Positions 50,032 to 59,583 of a stretch of 64,000 bases of DNA are shown here, piece by piece (the first letter of the stretch is position 1; the number at the start of each line of letters is the position of its first letter). This DNA is from Mycolicibacterium sp. P1-18 (GTDB taxonomy: Bacteria; Actinomycetota; Actinomycetes; Mycobacteriales; Mycobacteriaceae), in NCBI RefSeq assembly GCF_008329535.1, contig NZ_NPKR01000004.1, positions 62,001 through 126,000 of the forward strand, given 5' to 3'. The notes beneath the pieces are model-generated. The model searched no databases. It had not been told where the DNA came from and saw nothing but the letters and a program-made list of their open reading frames with translations. The position numbers were made by a program, and so were the translations under genes.

Positions 50032-52653
50032 ATGACGCGATCTGCCCCACCCGCGCTGACTGTTCGGTATGACGGGTCCCCCCGCACCTTCTCGCCCGGT
50101 AACGACGTCGTCGTCGGGCGGGACCTGCGCGCCGACGTCCGCATTGCCCACCCCCTCATCTCGCGGGCGCACCTCCTGCTGCGCTTCGAGCAAGGCCGCT
50201 GGATCGCCGTCGACAACGGCAGCCTCAACGGGATGTACGTCAACGGCCAACGCGTCCCCGTGGTGGACATCGCCGACGGCATGGGCGTCAACGTCGGCAA
50301 CCCGGACGGCCCGCGGCTCACCTTCGAGGTCGGCCGCCACCAGGGTTCGGCGGGCACTCCGCCGCAGACCGCCAAGGTGCCGGTCGCCGGACGCCCGAGC
50401 GCGTCGTGGCCCAGCCAGCCCAGCCACCCGTCGACCGGCTATCCCCGCACCCAGCCGCCGCCGTCCCGGACCCAGCCGACCCATCCGCCGGCGCCGTCCC
50501 GTTCGCTGCCGATGTACCCGGCCGGACCGCCGCCCACCAGCGGACCCCAGGCCTACCGTCCGCCGAGCGCCCCGCACCCGGTGCAGCGGCCGTTGTCGGG
50601 CGCCACCGTCGACCCGTCCGCGACGCAGATGGGTCCCGCCGCGGCCCCCCGCGCGCCCGAGGGCAACCTCGCGACCAGCATGCTCAAGATCCTGCGGCCG
50701 GGCCGGGCGCCGGAGGTTCCCCCGGGTGGCGTCAAGATCGGGCGCGCCACCGACAACGACATCGTCATCCCCGACGTCCTGGCCTCCCGGCACCACGCCA
50801 CGCTGGTCAGCGGTCCCGGCGGCACCCAGATCCTGGACAACCGCAGCATCAACGGCACGTTCGTCAACGGCCAACGCGTCGACTCGCAGGTGCTGCGCGA
50901 CGGCGACGTCGTCACCATCGGCAACATCGACCTCGTGTTCGGCGGCGGCACCCTCGCCCGCCGCAACGAGAGCGACGTCAGCACCCGCACCGGTGGCCTC
51001 GACGTCCACGGCGTCACGTGGACCATCGAGGGCAACAAGACGCTGCTCGACAACATCTCGCTGGCGGCCCGCCCGGGCACGCTGACCGCGCTGATCGGGC
51101 CGTCGGGAGCGGGCAAGTCGACCTTCGCCCGGCTGATCGCCGGCTACACCCATCCCACGACGGGCACCGTGACCTTCGAGGGTCACGACGTCCACGCCGA
51201 GTACGCCTCACTGCGCTCCCGCATCGGAATGGTGCCGCAGGACGACGTCGTGCACGGTCAGCTGACCGTCCGGCAGGCGCTGATGTACGCCGCCGAACTG
51301 CGGTTGCCGCCCGACACCGACAAGGAGGACCGCGAGCGGGTCGTCATGGAGGTGCTCGAGGAACTCGAGATGACCAAGCACCTCGACACCCGCGTCGACA
51401 AGCTTTCCGGCGGCCAGCGCAAACGCGCCTCGGTGGCCCTGGAGCTGCTGACCGGGCCGTCGCTGCTGATCCTCGACGAGCCCACCTCCGGCCTCGACCC
51501 GGCGTTGGATCGCCAGGTCATGACGATGCTGCGGCAGCTTGCCGACGCCGGCCGCGTCGTGCTGGTGGTGACGCACTCGCTGACCTACCTCGACGTGTGC
51601 GACCAGGTGCTGCTGCTCGCCCCCGGCGGCAAGATGGCCTTCAGCGGCCCACCCAGCCAGATCGGCCCGGAACTGGGCACCACCAACTGGGCCGACATCT
51701 TCTCCTCGGTCGCGGGCGACCCCGAGGGCGCCAAGCGCAAGTACCTCGAGCGCCACGGCCCTCCCCCGCCGGCCCCGCCGAAGCAGGAAGCCGCCGAACT
51801 CGGCCAGCCCGTGCACACCAGCACGATCAAGCAGTTCTCGACGATCGCGCGCCGGCAGATGCGCCTCATCGTGTCCGACCGCGGGTACTTCGCGTTCCTC
51901 GCCATCCTGCCGTTCATCATGGGCGTGCTGTCGCTGTCCGTGCCTGGCTCCACCGGCTTCGGGCAACCCAATCCGATGGGCGACGCCCCCAACCAGCCCG
52001 GTCAGGTGCTGGTGCTGCTCAACGTCGGCGCCATCTTCATGGGCACCGCGCTGACCGTCCGCGACCTCATCGGCGAACGGGCGATCTTCCTGCGGGAGCA
52101 GGCCGTGGGCCTGTCCACCACCGCCTACCTGTTGGCCAAGGTCTGCATCTACTCGGTGTTCGCGATCGTGCAGTCCGGGATCGTCACGGCCATCACGCTG
52201 ATCGGCGTCGGGCTGCCCAAGAACGGTCCCCTGGTGCTGGGGGGTGGCGACGTGTCCGCCGCCGTCGAATTGTTCCTGGGCATGGCCGCCGCGACGATCT
52301 GCGCCGCCACCGTCGGCCTCGCCCTGTCTGCCCTGGCGAAGACCAGCGACCAGATCATGCCGCTGCTCGTCGTCGCGGTGATGTCGCAGCTGGTGTTCTC
52401 CGGCGGCCTGATCCCGGTCACGGGCCGGGCCCCGCTGGACCAGATGTCGTGGGTGACCCCTGCCCGCTGGGGGTTCGCGGCGACGGCGTCGACGGTGGGC
52501 GTCACCGACATGGTGAAGCCGCCGATCATGCCCGACGACTCGCACTGGAAGCACGACGCGGGCACCTGGATCTTCGACATGGCCATGCTGGGCGCGCTGT
52601 CGCTGTTCTACCTGTGCTTCGTGCGGTTCAAGATTCGCCTCAAGTCGGGCTAG
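50032..52653 (+). CDS. FHA-domain ABC exporter (Rv1747-like)
   Basis: 873 aa. FHA domain 1 (residues ~10-100, VVVGRDLRADVRIAHPLISRAHLLL), a ~110-residue Pro/Ser/Thr-rich linker, FHA domain 2 (~215-310, KIGRATDNDIVIPDVLASRHHATL), ABC domain with Walker A GPSGAGKS (356-363), LSGGQRKRAS and LLILDEPTSGLDP, then a C-terminal ABC-2 membrane domain with about six helices. Same order as Rv1747 (865 aa), an exporter linked to phosphatidyl-inositol mannosides and phosphorylated by PknF in its linker. No kinase gene is adjacent here. It is close to the mfp operon, facing it tail to tail. Confidence 0.92.
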   Translation: MTRSAPPALTVRYDGSPRTFSPGNDVVVGRDLRADVRIAHPLISRAHLLLRFEQGRWIAVDNGSLNGMYVNGQRVPVVDIADGMGVNVGNPDGPRLTFEVGRHQGSAGTPPQTAKVPVAGRPSASWPSQPSHPSTGYPRTQPPPSRTQPTHPPAPSRSLPMYPAGPPPTSGPQAYRPPSAPHPVQRPLSGATVDPSATQMGPAAAPRAPEGNLATSMLKILRPGRAPEVPPGGVKIGRATDNDIVIPDVLASRHHATLVSGPGGTQILDNRSINGTFVNGQRVDSQVLRDGDVVTIGNIDLVFGGGTLARRNESDVSTRTGGLDVHGVTWTIEGNKTLLDNISLAARPGTLTALIGPSGAGKSTFARLIAGYTHPTTGTVTFEGHDVHAEYASLRSRIGMVPQDDVVHGQLTVRQALMYAAELRLPPDTDKEDRERVVMEVLEELEMTKHLDTRVDKLSGGQRKRASVALELLTGPSLLILDEPTSGLDPALDRQVMTMLRQLADAGRVVLVVTHSLTYLDVCDQVLLLAPGGKMAFSGPPSQIGPELGTTNWADIFSSVAGDPEGAKRKYLERHGPPPPAPPKQEAAELGQPVHTSTIKQFSTIARRQMRLIVSDRGYFAFLAILPFIMGVLSLSVPGSTGFGQPNPMGDAPNQPGQVLVLLNVGAIFMGTALTVRDLIGERAIFLREQAVGLSTTAYLLAKVCIYSVFAIVQSGIVTAITLIGVGLPKNGPLVLGGGDVSAAVELFLGMAAATICAATVGLALSALAKTSDQIMPLLVVAVMSQLVFSGGLIPVTGRAPLDQMSWVTPARWGFAATASTVGVTDMVKPPIMPDDSHWKHDAGTWIFDMAMLGALSLFYLCFVRFKIRLKSG

Positions 52654-52670
52654 TTTCTTCCGCGAGCAGT

Positions 52671-52712
52671 CGCAAAGGTGCGGGAAACGCCGGCGTGTCG
52701 CGCACTCTTGCG
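52671..52712. repeat. Palindromic element between convergent genes
   Basis: Arms CGCAAAGGTGCG (52671-52682) and CGCACTCTTGCG (52701-52712), pairing 5+5 bp around two mismatches, with an inner perfect palindrome ACGCCGGCGT (52687-52696). It fills the 60-bp gap between the exporter and mfpA stops and looks like a bidirectional terminator. Similar elements recur in mycobacterial genomes, as far as I recall. Confidence 0.55.
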
Positions 52713-52713
52713 T

Positions 52714-53277
52714 CTACCCGCCGTGGACGTCCAGTCCGTGCGCCGCCGCGTAGCCGAGCGCTTGGTTGACGTCGATCTTCGCGCCCCGCACCGCGGCCGT
52801 CGTCCAGAACGTCGGGTCGGTCAGCGCACCGCGCAGATCGGCCTCCTCGACGCGCAGATTCTGCGTCCGCGCCCCACGCAGGTCGGCCCCGCGAAGGACC
52901 GCCTTGCGCAGATCGGTACCGACGAGGTTGGTCTCGCGGAGCCGGCAGTCCGTGAGGTCGATGCTGCGCAGATCGCAGCCGCCGAGCACGGCGAGGGTCA
53001 GGTCGACCTCCACCATCGTGACGGGCCGCAGCCGGCACTCGGTGAACACTGACCCCAGCAGCGTGCACTGGCGGAAGACGGTGTGCATCAGCGACGTGCG
53101 GCGGAACGTGCAGTTGCGAAAGGCCGACCCCTGATGCTCGGACTCGGCGAGGTCGACGCCGCTGAAGTCGCACTCGGTGAACACCACCCGTTCGGTGCGC
53201 ACCCGGCTCAGGTCCTCGTCGCGGAAGTCGTGGCCGGTGAACTCGCGGTCCACCCACTCCTGGTCGAAGTCGCTCAC
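52714..53277 (-). CDS. mfpA: Pentapeptide-repeat protein MfpA, DNA-mimic gyrase regulator
   Basis: 187 aa. Right-handed quadrilateral beta-helix of A(D/N)LXX-type repeats runs nearly end to end (DFSGVDLAES, CTFRRTSLMHTVFRQC, LRGADLRGARTQNLRVEEADLRGAL). MfpA mimics B-DNA, binds gyrase and lowers fluoroquinolone susceptibility in mycobacteria. The GTG start (VSDFDQEW) immediately follows the mfpB stop. It is the last gene of the mfpEDCBA conservon; its activity is known to be modulated by the GTPase MfpB. Confidence 0.94.
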   Translation of the reverse strand: MSDFDQEWVDREFTGHDFRDEDLSRVRTERVVFTECDFSGVDLAESEHQGSAFRNCTFRRTSLMHTVFRQCTLLGSVFTECRLRPVTMVEVDLTLAVLGGCDLRSIDLTDCRLRETNLVGTDLRKAVLRGADLRGARTQNLRVEEADLRGALTDPTFWTTAAVRGAKIDVNQALGYAAAHGLDVHGG

Positions 53278-53279
53278 CG

Positions 53280-53885
53280 TCAGCCGGGCAGCGAGCTGAG
53301 GTTCATCAGCGCGTACTCGGTGACCGCGATCAGCGCCGCCTTCGCCGAGTTGCGGTCCCGCGCGTCGACGTCGAGCACCGGGATGGTGGGCCGAAGGGCC
53401 AGGGCCTGCCGCACGGCGTCGGCGGAGTACCGCGGTCCGCCGTCGAACCCGTTCACGGCGATGAGGAAGGGCAGCTGCCGCGCCTCGAAGAAGTCGACGG
53501 CGGCGAAGCTGTCCTCCAGCCGGCGGACGTCGACGAGGATGATCGCGCCGATCGCACCGCGGACCAGGTCGTCCCACATGAACCAGAACCGGCGCTGCCC
53601 CGGCGTGCCGAACAGGTAGAGCACCAGATCCTCGGCCAGGGTGATGCGGCCGAAGTCCATCGCCACCGTGGTGGTGTTCTTGTTCGGGGTGGCGCCGAGC
53701 ACGTCCAGGCCCTGGGAGGCGTTGGTGACGATGGCCTCGGTACGCAGCGGCATGATCTCCGAGACCGCGCCGACGAAGGTGGTCTTGCCGGCGCCGAAGC
53801 CGCCGGAGATCACGATCTTGGTGCTGGAACGCGTGCGCGACGACCCTGATGCGGCGGCTGAGCGCTCAGAGTGCCCGTAGGCCAC
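53280..53885 (-). CDS. mfpB: Small GTPase MfpB of the conservon
   Basis: 201 aa. P-loop GGFGAGKT (residues 28-35), switch region with FGRITLAEDLVLYLFGTPGQRRFWFMWDDL (DxxG replaced by GTPGQ), IILVDVRRLEDSFAAVDFFEARQLPFLIAVNGFD, where NGFD stands for the usual NKxD. This is the Rv3362c-type GTP-binding protein that associates with MfpA. GTG start; its first 20 bp overlap the 3' end of mfpC, the normal conservon layout. Confidence 0.93.
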   Translation of the reverse strand: MAYGHSERSAAASGSSRTRSSTKIVISGGFGAGKTTFVGAVSEIMPLRTEAIVTNASQGLDVLGATPNKNTTTVAMDFGRITLAEDLVLYLFGTPGQRRFWFMWDDLVRGAIGAIILVDVRRLEDSFAAVDFFEARQLPFLIAVNGFDGGPRYSADAVRQALALRPTIPVLDVDARDRNSAKAALIAVTEYALMNLSSLPG

Positions 53886-54255
53886 GCAGTGTCCTTCCGA
53901 TCAGTTCACGTCTCTCGTCGGTGGTCTCCGACGAGCTCAACGTGGCGTCCACTCGAAGATAGTCCTGCGTGACCAGATCGCCGATCAACACGCGCGCGAC
54001 GCCGAGCGGCAATCCCAGACGCGCCGCGACCTCCGCCACGGACGGGCCGTCGACGCCGAGTTCGAGGATCTTGGCCCGCACGTCGCTGCGCGGCCAGCGG
54101 GGCGCGGTTGCCGGGTGCAGCGTGCGGATGGGCGCCTCGAGCGGAAGGTCGACCGGCGACGCCGTCCGCCCGGCGGTCAACGTGTACGGACGGACCAGGC
54201 TGACCTCGATCAGCGGTTCACTGGGCTCCCAGGCATCACGCGGCGGAGGGGTCAT
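53866..54255 (-). CDS. mfpC: DUF742 conservon protein MfpC
   Basis: 129 aa. DUF742 winged-helix-like fold: LIEVSLVRPYTLTAGRT, VRAKILELGVDGPSVAEVAARLGLPLGVARVLIGDLVTQDYL. Companion of the Roadblock protein and GTPase in actinobacterial conservons (cvn); it probably links the sensor kinase to the GTPase. Overlaps mfpB by 20 bp. Confidence 0.92.
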   Translation of the reverse strand: MTPPPRDAWEPSEPLIEVSLVRPYTLTAGRTASPVDLPLEAPIRTLHPATAPRWPRSDVRAKILELGVDGPSVAEVAARLGLPLGVARVLIGDLVTQDYLRVDATLSSSETTDERRELIGRTLRGLRAL

Positions 54256-54261
54256 CGGCGC

Positions 54262-54669
54262 TCACGAACGCGGAGCCGTGCGGCGCGCCGACTGGATCAC
54301 GGTGCCGACGCGTTCGACCAGGATCGCCATCTCGTACCCGATCTGACCGATGTCGCACGACCGGGTGGCCAGCGTCGCCAGGTTCGACCCGTCGCCGACC
54401 CGCATCAGCAGCAGGTAGCCGTTCTCCATCTCGACGACCGACTGCAGCACGTGCCCGCCGTCGAACAGTTGCGCCGCCCCCGCAGACAGGCTGGCCAGCC
54501 CCGACGTCACCGCCGCGAGCTGGTCGGCCCGCTCGACGGGCATGTGCGCGCTGGACGCCATCAGCAGGCCGTCGGCGGACACCAGGATGGCGTGGGAGAC
54601 GCCGGCCACCTCGTGGGCGAACTTGGACACCAGCCAGTCGAGGGAGTCACGTTGGGTCGGGCGGCTCAT
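54262..54669 (-). CDS. mfpD: Roadblock/LC7 protein MfpD
   Basis: 135 aa, Roadblock/LC7 fold ([64 protein letters not shown]), a putative GTPase-activating partner of MfpB. I chose the ATG at MSRPTQRDS; 14 codons upstream in frame lie within the 3' end of mfpE. Gap to mfpC 6 bp. Confidence 0.92.
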   Translation of the reverse strand: MSRPTQRDSLDWLVSKFAHEVAGVSHAILVSADGLLMASSAHMPVERADQLAAVTSGLASLSAGAAQLFDGGHVLQSVVEMENGYLLLMRVGDGSNLATLATRSCDIGQIGYEMAILVERVGTVIQSARRTAPRS

Positions 54670-54676
54670 GTACCGG

Positions 54677-57454
54677 TCAGTCCTCGTCGGTCGATCTCGT
54701 GTCGCGGGCATGCGAGCGGCCCGCGTGCACGCCGCCGAAGTGGCTGCCGATGCTGCTGCGCACGGCCTCGGGGTCCCGCGGGATCATGATCGGGCCGGTG
54801 TCGAAGGTGGAGTCGTCGGCGTCCTCGGGCGCGTCCGCGCCGCGGTGGGCGCCGCCGTTGCGGCCGTTGCGGCCGTTGTCGCCGGTCGCCGCCGCGCCGG
54901 GCACCAGCCGCTCGCCGGGCTGACGCACGGGCAACCCCTCGTCGGTGCGCTCCCGGACCGGCGCCTCCTCCGCGGCCGCGGCGGCGGACCAGCCCTGGTC
55001 CCACACGGTCTGCCAGTCCAGGTCGCTGCTCTTGGCGAGCTCGAACGGGTCGTCGATCAGCCACTCCGAGACCATGGTGTCGAAGATCGACCCGCCGGTG
55101 GCGGCCCGCGGTTCGGACGCCGGCTCGGTGGGAGGCTCCGGCCGCGGCTCGGCCGGTTCGGGGCGACGCGTGACGCTCCCGAAGAACGACGACGTGTCCG
55201 CGGGAACGGGTCGGTCGGCCGGCGTCGGGTCGGCGGGCCAGTCGTCCTCGGGCCACTGCCGTTCGTCCCAGCGGCCCCGGGATTCGGGGGCCGGCTCGAC
55301 GGGCGTCGACGGAATGTAGGCGATGCCGCTGGCGCCCGGATCGCGTTGCGGTAGGAGCGAAATCGCGATGTCGGCGTGGCCGTTGCGGTAGTCGGGATAC
55401 TCGGCGGGGACGACGTCGTCCCGATAGTCCTCGTACTCCTGGTAGCCCTGCTCCTCGCCGCCGTCGTCGGCGGAGGCGGGGTACGTCGGCACCACGGCGA
55501 GATGCGGTTCGGCAGGCATGTCGTAGTCGGACGGCGCCGGTTCCCCCGGTCCGTGCAGGAGCGACTCGGCGGGGATGAACACCCCGGCCGTGGTTCCCGA
55601 ATGCGGTTCGGCGGCAATGGTGTTGCGCAGCCGGACCACCAAACCGTGCTGTGCCGCCAGCCTGCCGACCACGAACAGACCCATGTGCCGGGCGGTGTAC
55701 GGGTTGACCTCGCCGCCGGACTGCAGGCGGGTGTTGGCCACGCGCAGGTCGGCGTCGGTCATGCCGAGGCCGTAGTCCCCGACCTCGACGACGAGACCGC
55801 CGTTGCCGGTTCGCACCGCCGTCACCCGGACGTCGGACACGGGCGGCGAGTATCTCAGCGCGTTGTCCAGCAATTCGGCCAGCAGATGGACGAGGTCGCC
55901 CGCGACCACGCCCGCGATCTCGCTCTCGGGCAGGTCGCCGGTGACGATCCTGGCGTAGTCCTCGACCTCGGAGGCGGCGGCGTTGACGACGGTGGCGACC
56001 GGGACGGGGTCGGCCTCCTCGCGCTGCACCCGGGAGCCGGCCAGTACCAGCAGGTTGGCGCCGTTGCGGCGCATGCGCGCGGCGAGGTGGTCGAGTTTGA
56101 ACAGACCGTCCAGCCGCTCGGGGTCTTCCTCGTCGCGCTCGAGGCGGTCGATGATTCCCAGTTGCTGATCCACCAGGGATCGGCTGCGGCGCGACAGGGT
56201 CTCGAACATGTCGCCGATCTGCAGCTGGAGCCGGGCTTGCTCGCCGGCCAGGAAGACGGCTTGCTCGTGCAGTTCGTCGACGGCGTGGGCGACCTGCCCG
56301 ACCTCGTCGGTGGTGTTCACCGGCAACGGCTGAACCGGGCCGGACGCACCTCCCGTCCGCACCCGCTCGATCTCCTGCGCGAGGTCTTCGTGCGCCACCT
56401 TCAGCGCACCGTCGCGCAGCGTCCGCAGCGGCCGCACCAGCGAGCGCGCCACGAACAGCATGATGACGAGCGCCAGCAGCACGGCGACCCCGACGATCGC
56501 CGAGTCGCGGATCGCCTCCTGGCGCGTGGCATTGGCCTGATCGTCGACCGCGGAGGTGACGGACGTGGTCGTCGAGTCGACGACGTTCTCGGCGATCGCG
56601 TTGGTGGCTTGCAGCGACTGACTCAGATCGGGGTTGGCGACCAGGCCGACGGCCGGATCCGACATCAGGGCCATCCGGCGGACCATCTCGTCCTGCAGCT
56701 TCTGCGCATCCGGCGAGCCGACGCCCAGCACCTGCGACATCCCGGACAACGTGGACGGTTCGGTGCCGGCCAGCGTGATCAACGAGGACCGCAGTTCCGG
56801 CTCGGGGAGCTCGCCGCCGAGGTTGACCAGAAGCTGCTCCATCGCCATCTGGCCGCGCGCGCCGACGGCCCGGCTCAGGCCGAGCGCCTCGGCACGGATC
56901 TGCTCGTCGTCGATGCGCACCGATCCGTTGATCGCGTCCTCGGCGGACAGCAGGATCGGCGCGTAGGCGGTCACGCGACCGCGCAGGTCCACACCGTTGG
57001 CCGTGACCTTGTCGAGCAGGGCCTGACCGTCCTCGAGCAGACCCGTCACGCCGGCGCGCACGTCGGGCACCACGTCGGTCGCCTCGAGTTGGGTCTGCAG
57101 CGTCTGCTTGCTGGTGTCGAACGCGTTCAGCGACGCCTGGGGGTCGGCGCCGGCGGAATTCGCCAGCAGGGCGCCGTCGAGTGCGGACATGTATCCGGCG
57201 ATCGAGGGCACCAGTTCGGCACGGTCGGCCGCCAGCCTCAGCTCGCTCGCATTGGCCCATCCCGACTGGACGCGCAAGCCGCCCAGGACGCCGACCAACA
57301 GCAACGGCACGACGACGATCGCAAGGACTTTCCAGCGCACGGGCCAATTGCCCAACGCCCACCGCGGCGGGCGTTTCGGCTGCCCCGTCGTCGGCCGCGG
57401 TGAAATGGCGGGGAATTGCGACGCATTGTCGTGCGGCTCGTCGAACGCGGTCAT
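54677..57454 (-). CDS. mfpE: Conservon sensor histidine kinase MfpE (NIT-domain type)
   Basis: 925 aa. One N-terminal membrane helix ([18 protein letters not shown]), extracellular NIT nitrate-sensor-like region (residues ~60-320), second helix ([22 protein letters not shown]), HAMP segment, dimerisation helix and HATPase domain ([11 protein letters not shown] for the N box, [12 protein letters not shown] and [13 protein letters not shown] for G boxes). A long Asp/Pro/Arg-rich disordered tail of ~270 residues follows. The H-box is degenerate (no clear phospho-His), as usual for conservon kinases. First gene of mfpEDCBA; the promoter lies in the AT-richer gap upstream. Confidence 0.92.
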   Translation of the reverse strand: MTAFDEPHDNASQFPAISPRPTTGQPKRPPRWALGNWPVRWKVLAIVVVPLLLVGVLGGLRVQSGWANASELRLAADRAELVPSIAGYMSALDGALLANSAGADPQASLNAFDTSKQTLQTQLEATDVVPDVRAGVTGLLEDGQALLDKVTANGVDLRGRVTAYAPILLSAEDAINGSVRIDDEQIRAEALGLSRAVGARGQMAMEQLLVNLGGELPEPELRSSLITLAGTEPSTLSGMSQVLGVGSPDAQKLQDEMVRRMALMSDPAVGLVANPDLSQSLQATNAIAENVVDSTTTSVTSAVDDQANATRQEAIRDSAIVGVAVLLALVIMLFVARSLVRPLRTLRDGALKVAHEDLAQEIERVRTGGASGPVQPLPVNTTDEVGQVAHAVDELHEQAVFLAGEQARLQLQIGDMFETLSRRSRSLVDQQLGIIDRLERDEEDPERLDGLFKLDHLAARMRRNGANLLVLAGSRVQREEADPVPVATVVNAAASEVEDYARIVTGDLPESEIAGVVAGDLVHLLAELLDNALRYSPPVSDVRVTAVRTGNGGLVVEVGDYGLGMTDADLRVANTRLQSGGEVNPYTARHMGLFVVGRLAAQHGLVVRLRNTIAAEPHSGTTAGVFIPAESLLHGPGEPAPSDYDMPAEPHLAVVPTYPASADDGGEEQGYQEYEDYRDDVVPAEYPDYRNGHADIAISLLPQRDPGASGIAYIPSTPVEPAPESRGRWDERQWPEDDWPADPTPADRPVPADTSSFFGSVTRRPEPAEPRPEPPTEPASEPRAATGGSIFDTMVSEWLIDDPFELAKSSDLDWQTVWDQGWSAAAAAEEAPVRERTDEGLPVRQPGERLVPGAAATGDNGRNGRNGGAHRGADAPEDADDSTFDTGPIMIPRDPEAVRSSIGSHFGGVHAGRSHARDTRSTDED

Positions 57455-57772
57455 CGCGCCCCGGCCATGAAACCGGTCGCTCGTCGACTAATTCTTGATT
57501 GCGCGTCGTTCATAAGGCTTCCTGCAGCAGTACGCCCACGGATCGGCAGGCACCGGAAGTACCAGTCCGACCGGCAATTTGTCGAGTATGACAGCGATGC
57601 GCGGGCGTTTCCACAGTTCTTACTGAACAGACAGAGTTCGTGACCGGGGCGTTGCGTACCCGTGTGCTATACGAGCAAATGTCGTTGCACGACCGAGACA
57701 TCGGCGGAATGTCCGTGCCGGTAATTGGCCGATTCCGTCTCCGTCGGGAAAGAAGTGGGTAAAGGGGATTGC
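57455..57772. other. Intergenic region upstream of mfpE and the small acidic ORF
   Basis: 318 bp with no credible gene and a visibly lower GC content than its surroundings. It must carry the divergent promoters of mfpE (-) and of the 43-codon gene with trmL (+). TGCTATACG near 57667 resembles an extended -10 for the plus strand. I see no strong inverted repeat. Confidence 0.5.
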
Positions 57773-57904
57773 ATGACCGAACCTCGTGGAGACGAACGCC
57801 AAACCGACGACACCGACCAGACGGAATCCGTGAGCGCTCCCGGTGGCGAAAGCCCCGACCCCGAATTCGGCGACGACGTCACCATCCCCGATCAGGAGAC
57901 CTGA
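57773..57904 (+). CDS. Small acidic protein, 43 aa
   Basis: ATG with AAAGGGG 6 nt upstream. The peptide has 14 Asp/Glu and only two Arg in 43 residues, no hydrophobic segment and no cysteine, and is predicted disordered. Codon use is GC3-rich like a real mycobacterial gene. It sits 65 bp before trmL. I do not recognise it; a good ribosome site and composition support translation, but conservation was not tested. Confidence 0.5.
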   Translation: MTEPRGDERQTDDTDQTESVSAPGGESPDPEFGDDVTIPDQET

Positions 57905-57969
57905 GTCGGCCTGACGCCACCCGGCCGTAGGCTTCCCCGTACTCACGTACCGGAAGGCGCGGCACCGCT

Positions 57970-58434
57970 TTGTTCAGGGTCATGTTCAACTCACCGCGCA
58001 TTGCGCCGAACACCGGCAATGCGATCAGAATGGTCGCCGCGACCGGATGCGAGTTGCATCTCGTCGAACCCCTCGGCTTCGACCTGTCGGAACCGAAACT
58101 GCGTCGCGCCGGCCTCGACTATCACGACCTGGCGTCGGTGACGGTGCATCCCGATCTGCCGTCGGCGTGGACGGCGGTGATGCCGGCGCGGGTCTTCGCC
58201 TTCACCGCGCACGCCGACGCGTTCTTCGGCGACGTCGACTACGTGCCCGGCGACGTGCTGCTGTTCGGGCCGGAACCGACCGGCCTGGACGCCGAGACGC
58301 TGGCAGACCCGCACGTCACCCAGCGCGTGCGGATACCGATGCTGGCCGGGCGGCGCTCGCTGAACCTGTCGAACGCCGCCGCGGTCGTCGTCTACGAGGC
58401 GTGGCGCCAGCAGGGGTTCACCGGCGCCGTGTGA
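57970..58434 (+). CDS. trmL: tRNA (cytidine(34)-2'-O)-methyltransferase, SPOUT family
   Basis: 154 aa SPOUT (trefoil-knot) enzyme, called spoU in M. tuberculosis (Rv3366), that methylates the wobble ribose of some leucine tRNAs. Conserved motifs: SPRIAPNTGNAIRMVAATGCELHLVEPLGF, KLRRAGLDYHD, LLFGPEPTGLD, and the knot RIPMLAGRRSLNLSNAAAVVVYEAWRQ. TTG start at FRVMFNSP reproduces the length of the known protein; an ATG at codon 5 is possible. Confidence 0.92.
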   Translation: MFRVMFNSPRIAPNTGNAIRMVAATGCELHLVEPLGFDLSEPKLRRAGLDYHDLASVTVHPDLPSAWTAVMPARVFAFTAHADAFFGDVDYVPGDVLLFGPEPTGLDAETLADPHVTQRVRIPMLAGRRSLNLSNAAAVVVYEAWRQQGFTGAV

Positions 58435-58437
58435 GGG

Positions 58438-59088
58438 CTACCAGGAATTCCAGTGGCTGAGCTGCTCGGCCGGCAGCCGCTTGGCCTTCTTGAAGTCGGT
58501 GCCCTTGGTGTAGGCGATCGGGAACAGCCCGCCCTGGGCGTACTCGTCGAAGGGGATGCCGAGGATGTCGGCCACCTGCTTCTCGCCGTCGCCCACGAGG
58601 TGCAGCGTCGTCCACGCCGACCCGAGTCCGCGCGAACGTAGCGCGAGCATGAAGCTCCACGCGGCGGGCAGGATCGAGCCCCAGAAGCCGGCGCTCGCCC
58701 CGGCGGGCGCCCCGTCGGGACGGCCCTCCAGACACGGAATCAACATGACCGGAACTTCGTGCAGATGGTCGTTGAGGTACTTGGCCGAGTCGATCACCAA
58801 CGGGGTGCGCTCGTCGCGGCCGTCGCCGTAGGTGGGCTTCTCGGCGTCGAGGTAGGGGGTGGCCGCGATGCGGTAGACCTCGGCGATCGCCTTCTTCTTC
58901 TCCTGGTCGTCGACGAAGACGAACTGCCAGCCCTGCGAATTGGACCCGGTCGGCGCCTGCAGCGCCAGGTCGAGGCACTCCGTGATGATCTCGCGCGGGA
59001 CGGGCTTCTCGAGATCGAGACGTTTGCGGACCGAACGGGTGGTCGTCAGCAGTTCGTCGAGGGTCAAATCGAGGGTTTCAGAGGGCAT
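58438..59088 (-). CDS. Nitroreductase-family FMN protein
   Basis: 216 aa. FMN-binding TTRSVRKRLDLEKPVPREI, LALQAPTGSNSQGWQFVFVDD, and GWGSILPAAWSFMLALRSRGLGSAWTTLHL. Same position and type as Rv3368c, which reduces quinones and nitro compounds with NAD(P)H. Ends 3 bp from the trmL stop (convergent) and diverges from the PPOX gene with a 23-bp gap, so the two promoters overlap the coding ends. Confidence 0.9.
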   Translation of the reverse strand: MPSETLDLTLDELLTTTRSVRKRLDLEKPVPREIITECLDLALQAPTGSNSQGWQFVFVDDQEKKKAIAEVYRIAATPYLDAEKPTYGDGRDERTPLVIDSAKYLNDHLHEVPVMLIPCLEGRPDGAPAGASAGFWGSILPAAWSFMLALRSRGLGSAWTTLHLVGDGEKQVADILGIPFDEYAQGGLFPIAYTKGTDFKKAKRLPAEQLSHWNSW

Positions 59089-59111
59089 CTTCGGAGACTA
59101 CATTCGCCATC

Positions 59112-59522
59112 ATGACCGCCGCGCTGACGCCTGACGTCACCGATCGCCTCAACCGGGACCACTACGGATGGCTGACCACCGTGGCGAAGTCGGGCCAGCC
59201 GGTGCCGAGGTTGATCTGGTTCTACTTCGACGGAGAAGCGCTGTTCGTCTACAGCAGTCCCGACGCGGCCAAGGTCGCGCACGTCCGGCGTCATCCGCAG
59301 GTCAGTCTCAACCTCGATTCCGACGGCAACGGCGGCGGGATCGTGGTCGTCGGCGGCCAGGCAACCGTCGACGCCGAGGGGGTGGACTGCCGTGAGGACG
59401 AACCGTACTGGGCGAAGTACGGCGCGACCGCCGACCAGTTCGGCCTGACCGAGTCGATGGCCGGCTACAGCACCCGCTTGCGCATCAGCGTCGACAAGGT
59501 GTGGACCACGCCGACGGCCTGA
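59112..59522 (+). CDS. PPOX-class (pyridoxamine phosphate oxidase fold) F420-type oxidoreductase
   Basis: 136 aa split beta-barrel. YGWLTTVAKSGQPVPRLIWFYFDGEALFVYSSPDAAKVAHVRRHPQVSLNLD is the typical core; Rv3369 is the positional counterpart. Most mycobacterial members bind F420, some bind haem or FMN; the cofactor cannot be settled by eye. Followed by a strong terminator hairpin. Confidence 0.85.
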   Translation: MTAALTPDVTDRLNRDHYGWLTTVAKSGQPVPRLIWFYFDGEALFVYSSPDAAKVAHVRRHPQVSLNLDSDGNGGGIVVVGGQATVDAEGVDCREDEPYWAKYGATADQFGLTESMAGYSTRLRISVDKVWTTPTA

Positions 59523-59529
59523 CGACGTA

Positions 59530-59571
59530 CATCAGGCCCTCCCCCGGGGATTGGTTGGGGAGGGCCTGATG
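59530..59571. terminator. Bidirectional terminator hairpin
   Basis: Perfect 15-bp arms CATCAGGCCCTCCCC (59530-59544) and GGGGAGGGCCTGATG (59557-59571) with a 12-nt loop, between two convergent genes (PPOX gene and the small secreted protein). No long T tract, so it is of the mycobacterial type. Confidence 0.8.
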
Positions 59572-59583
59572 GGTTCGTGGGGC

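Noticed and set aside
49834..51195. Minus-strand open frame opposite the FHA-ABC gene
   Set aside because: Asp/Arg/Val-rich antisense frame; the plus frame has FHA and ABC motifs.
54666..57362. Open frame of about 900 codons overlapping mfpE on the same strand
   Set aside because: Arg/Pro/Ala-rich out-of-frame shadow of mfpE; the mfpE frame holds the NIT, HAMP and HATPase features.
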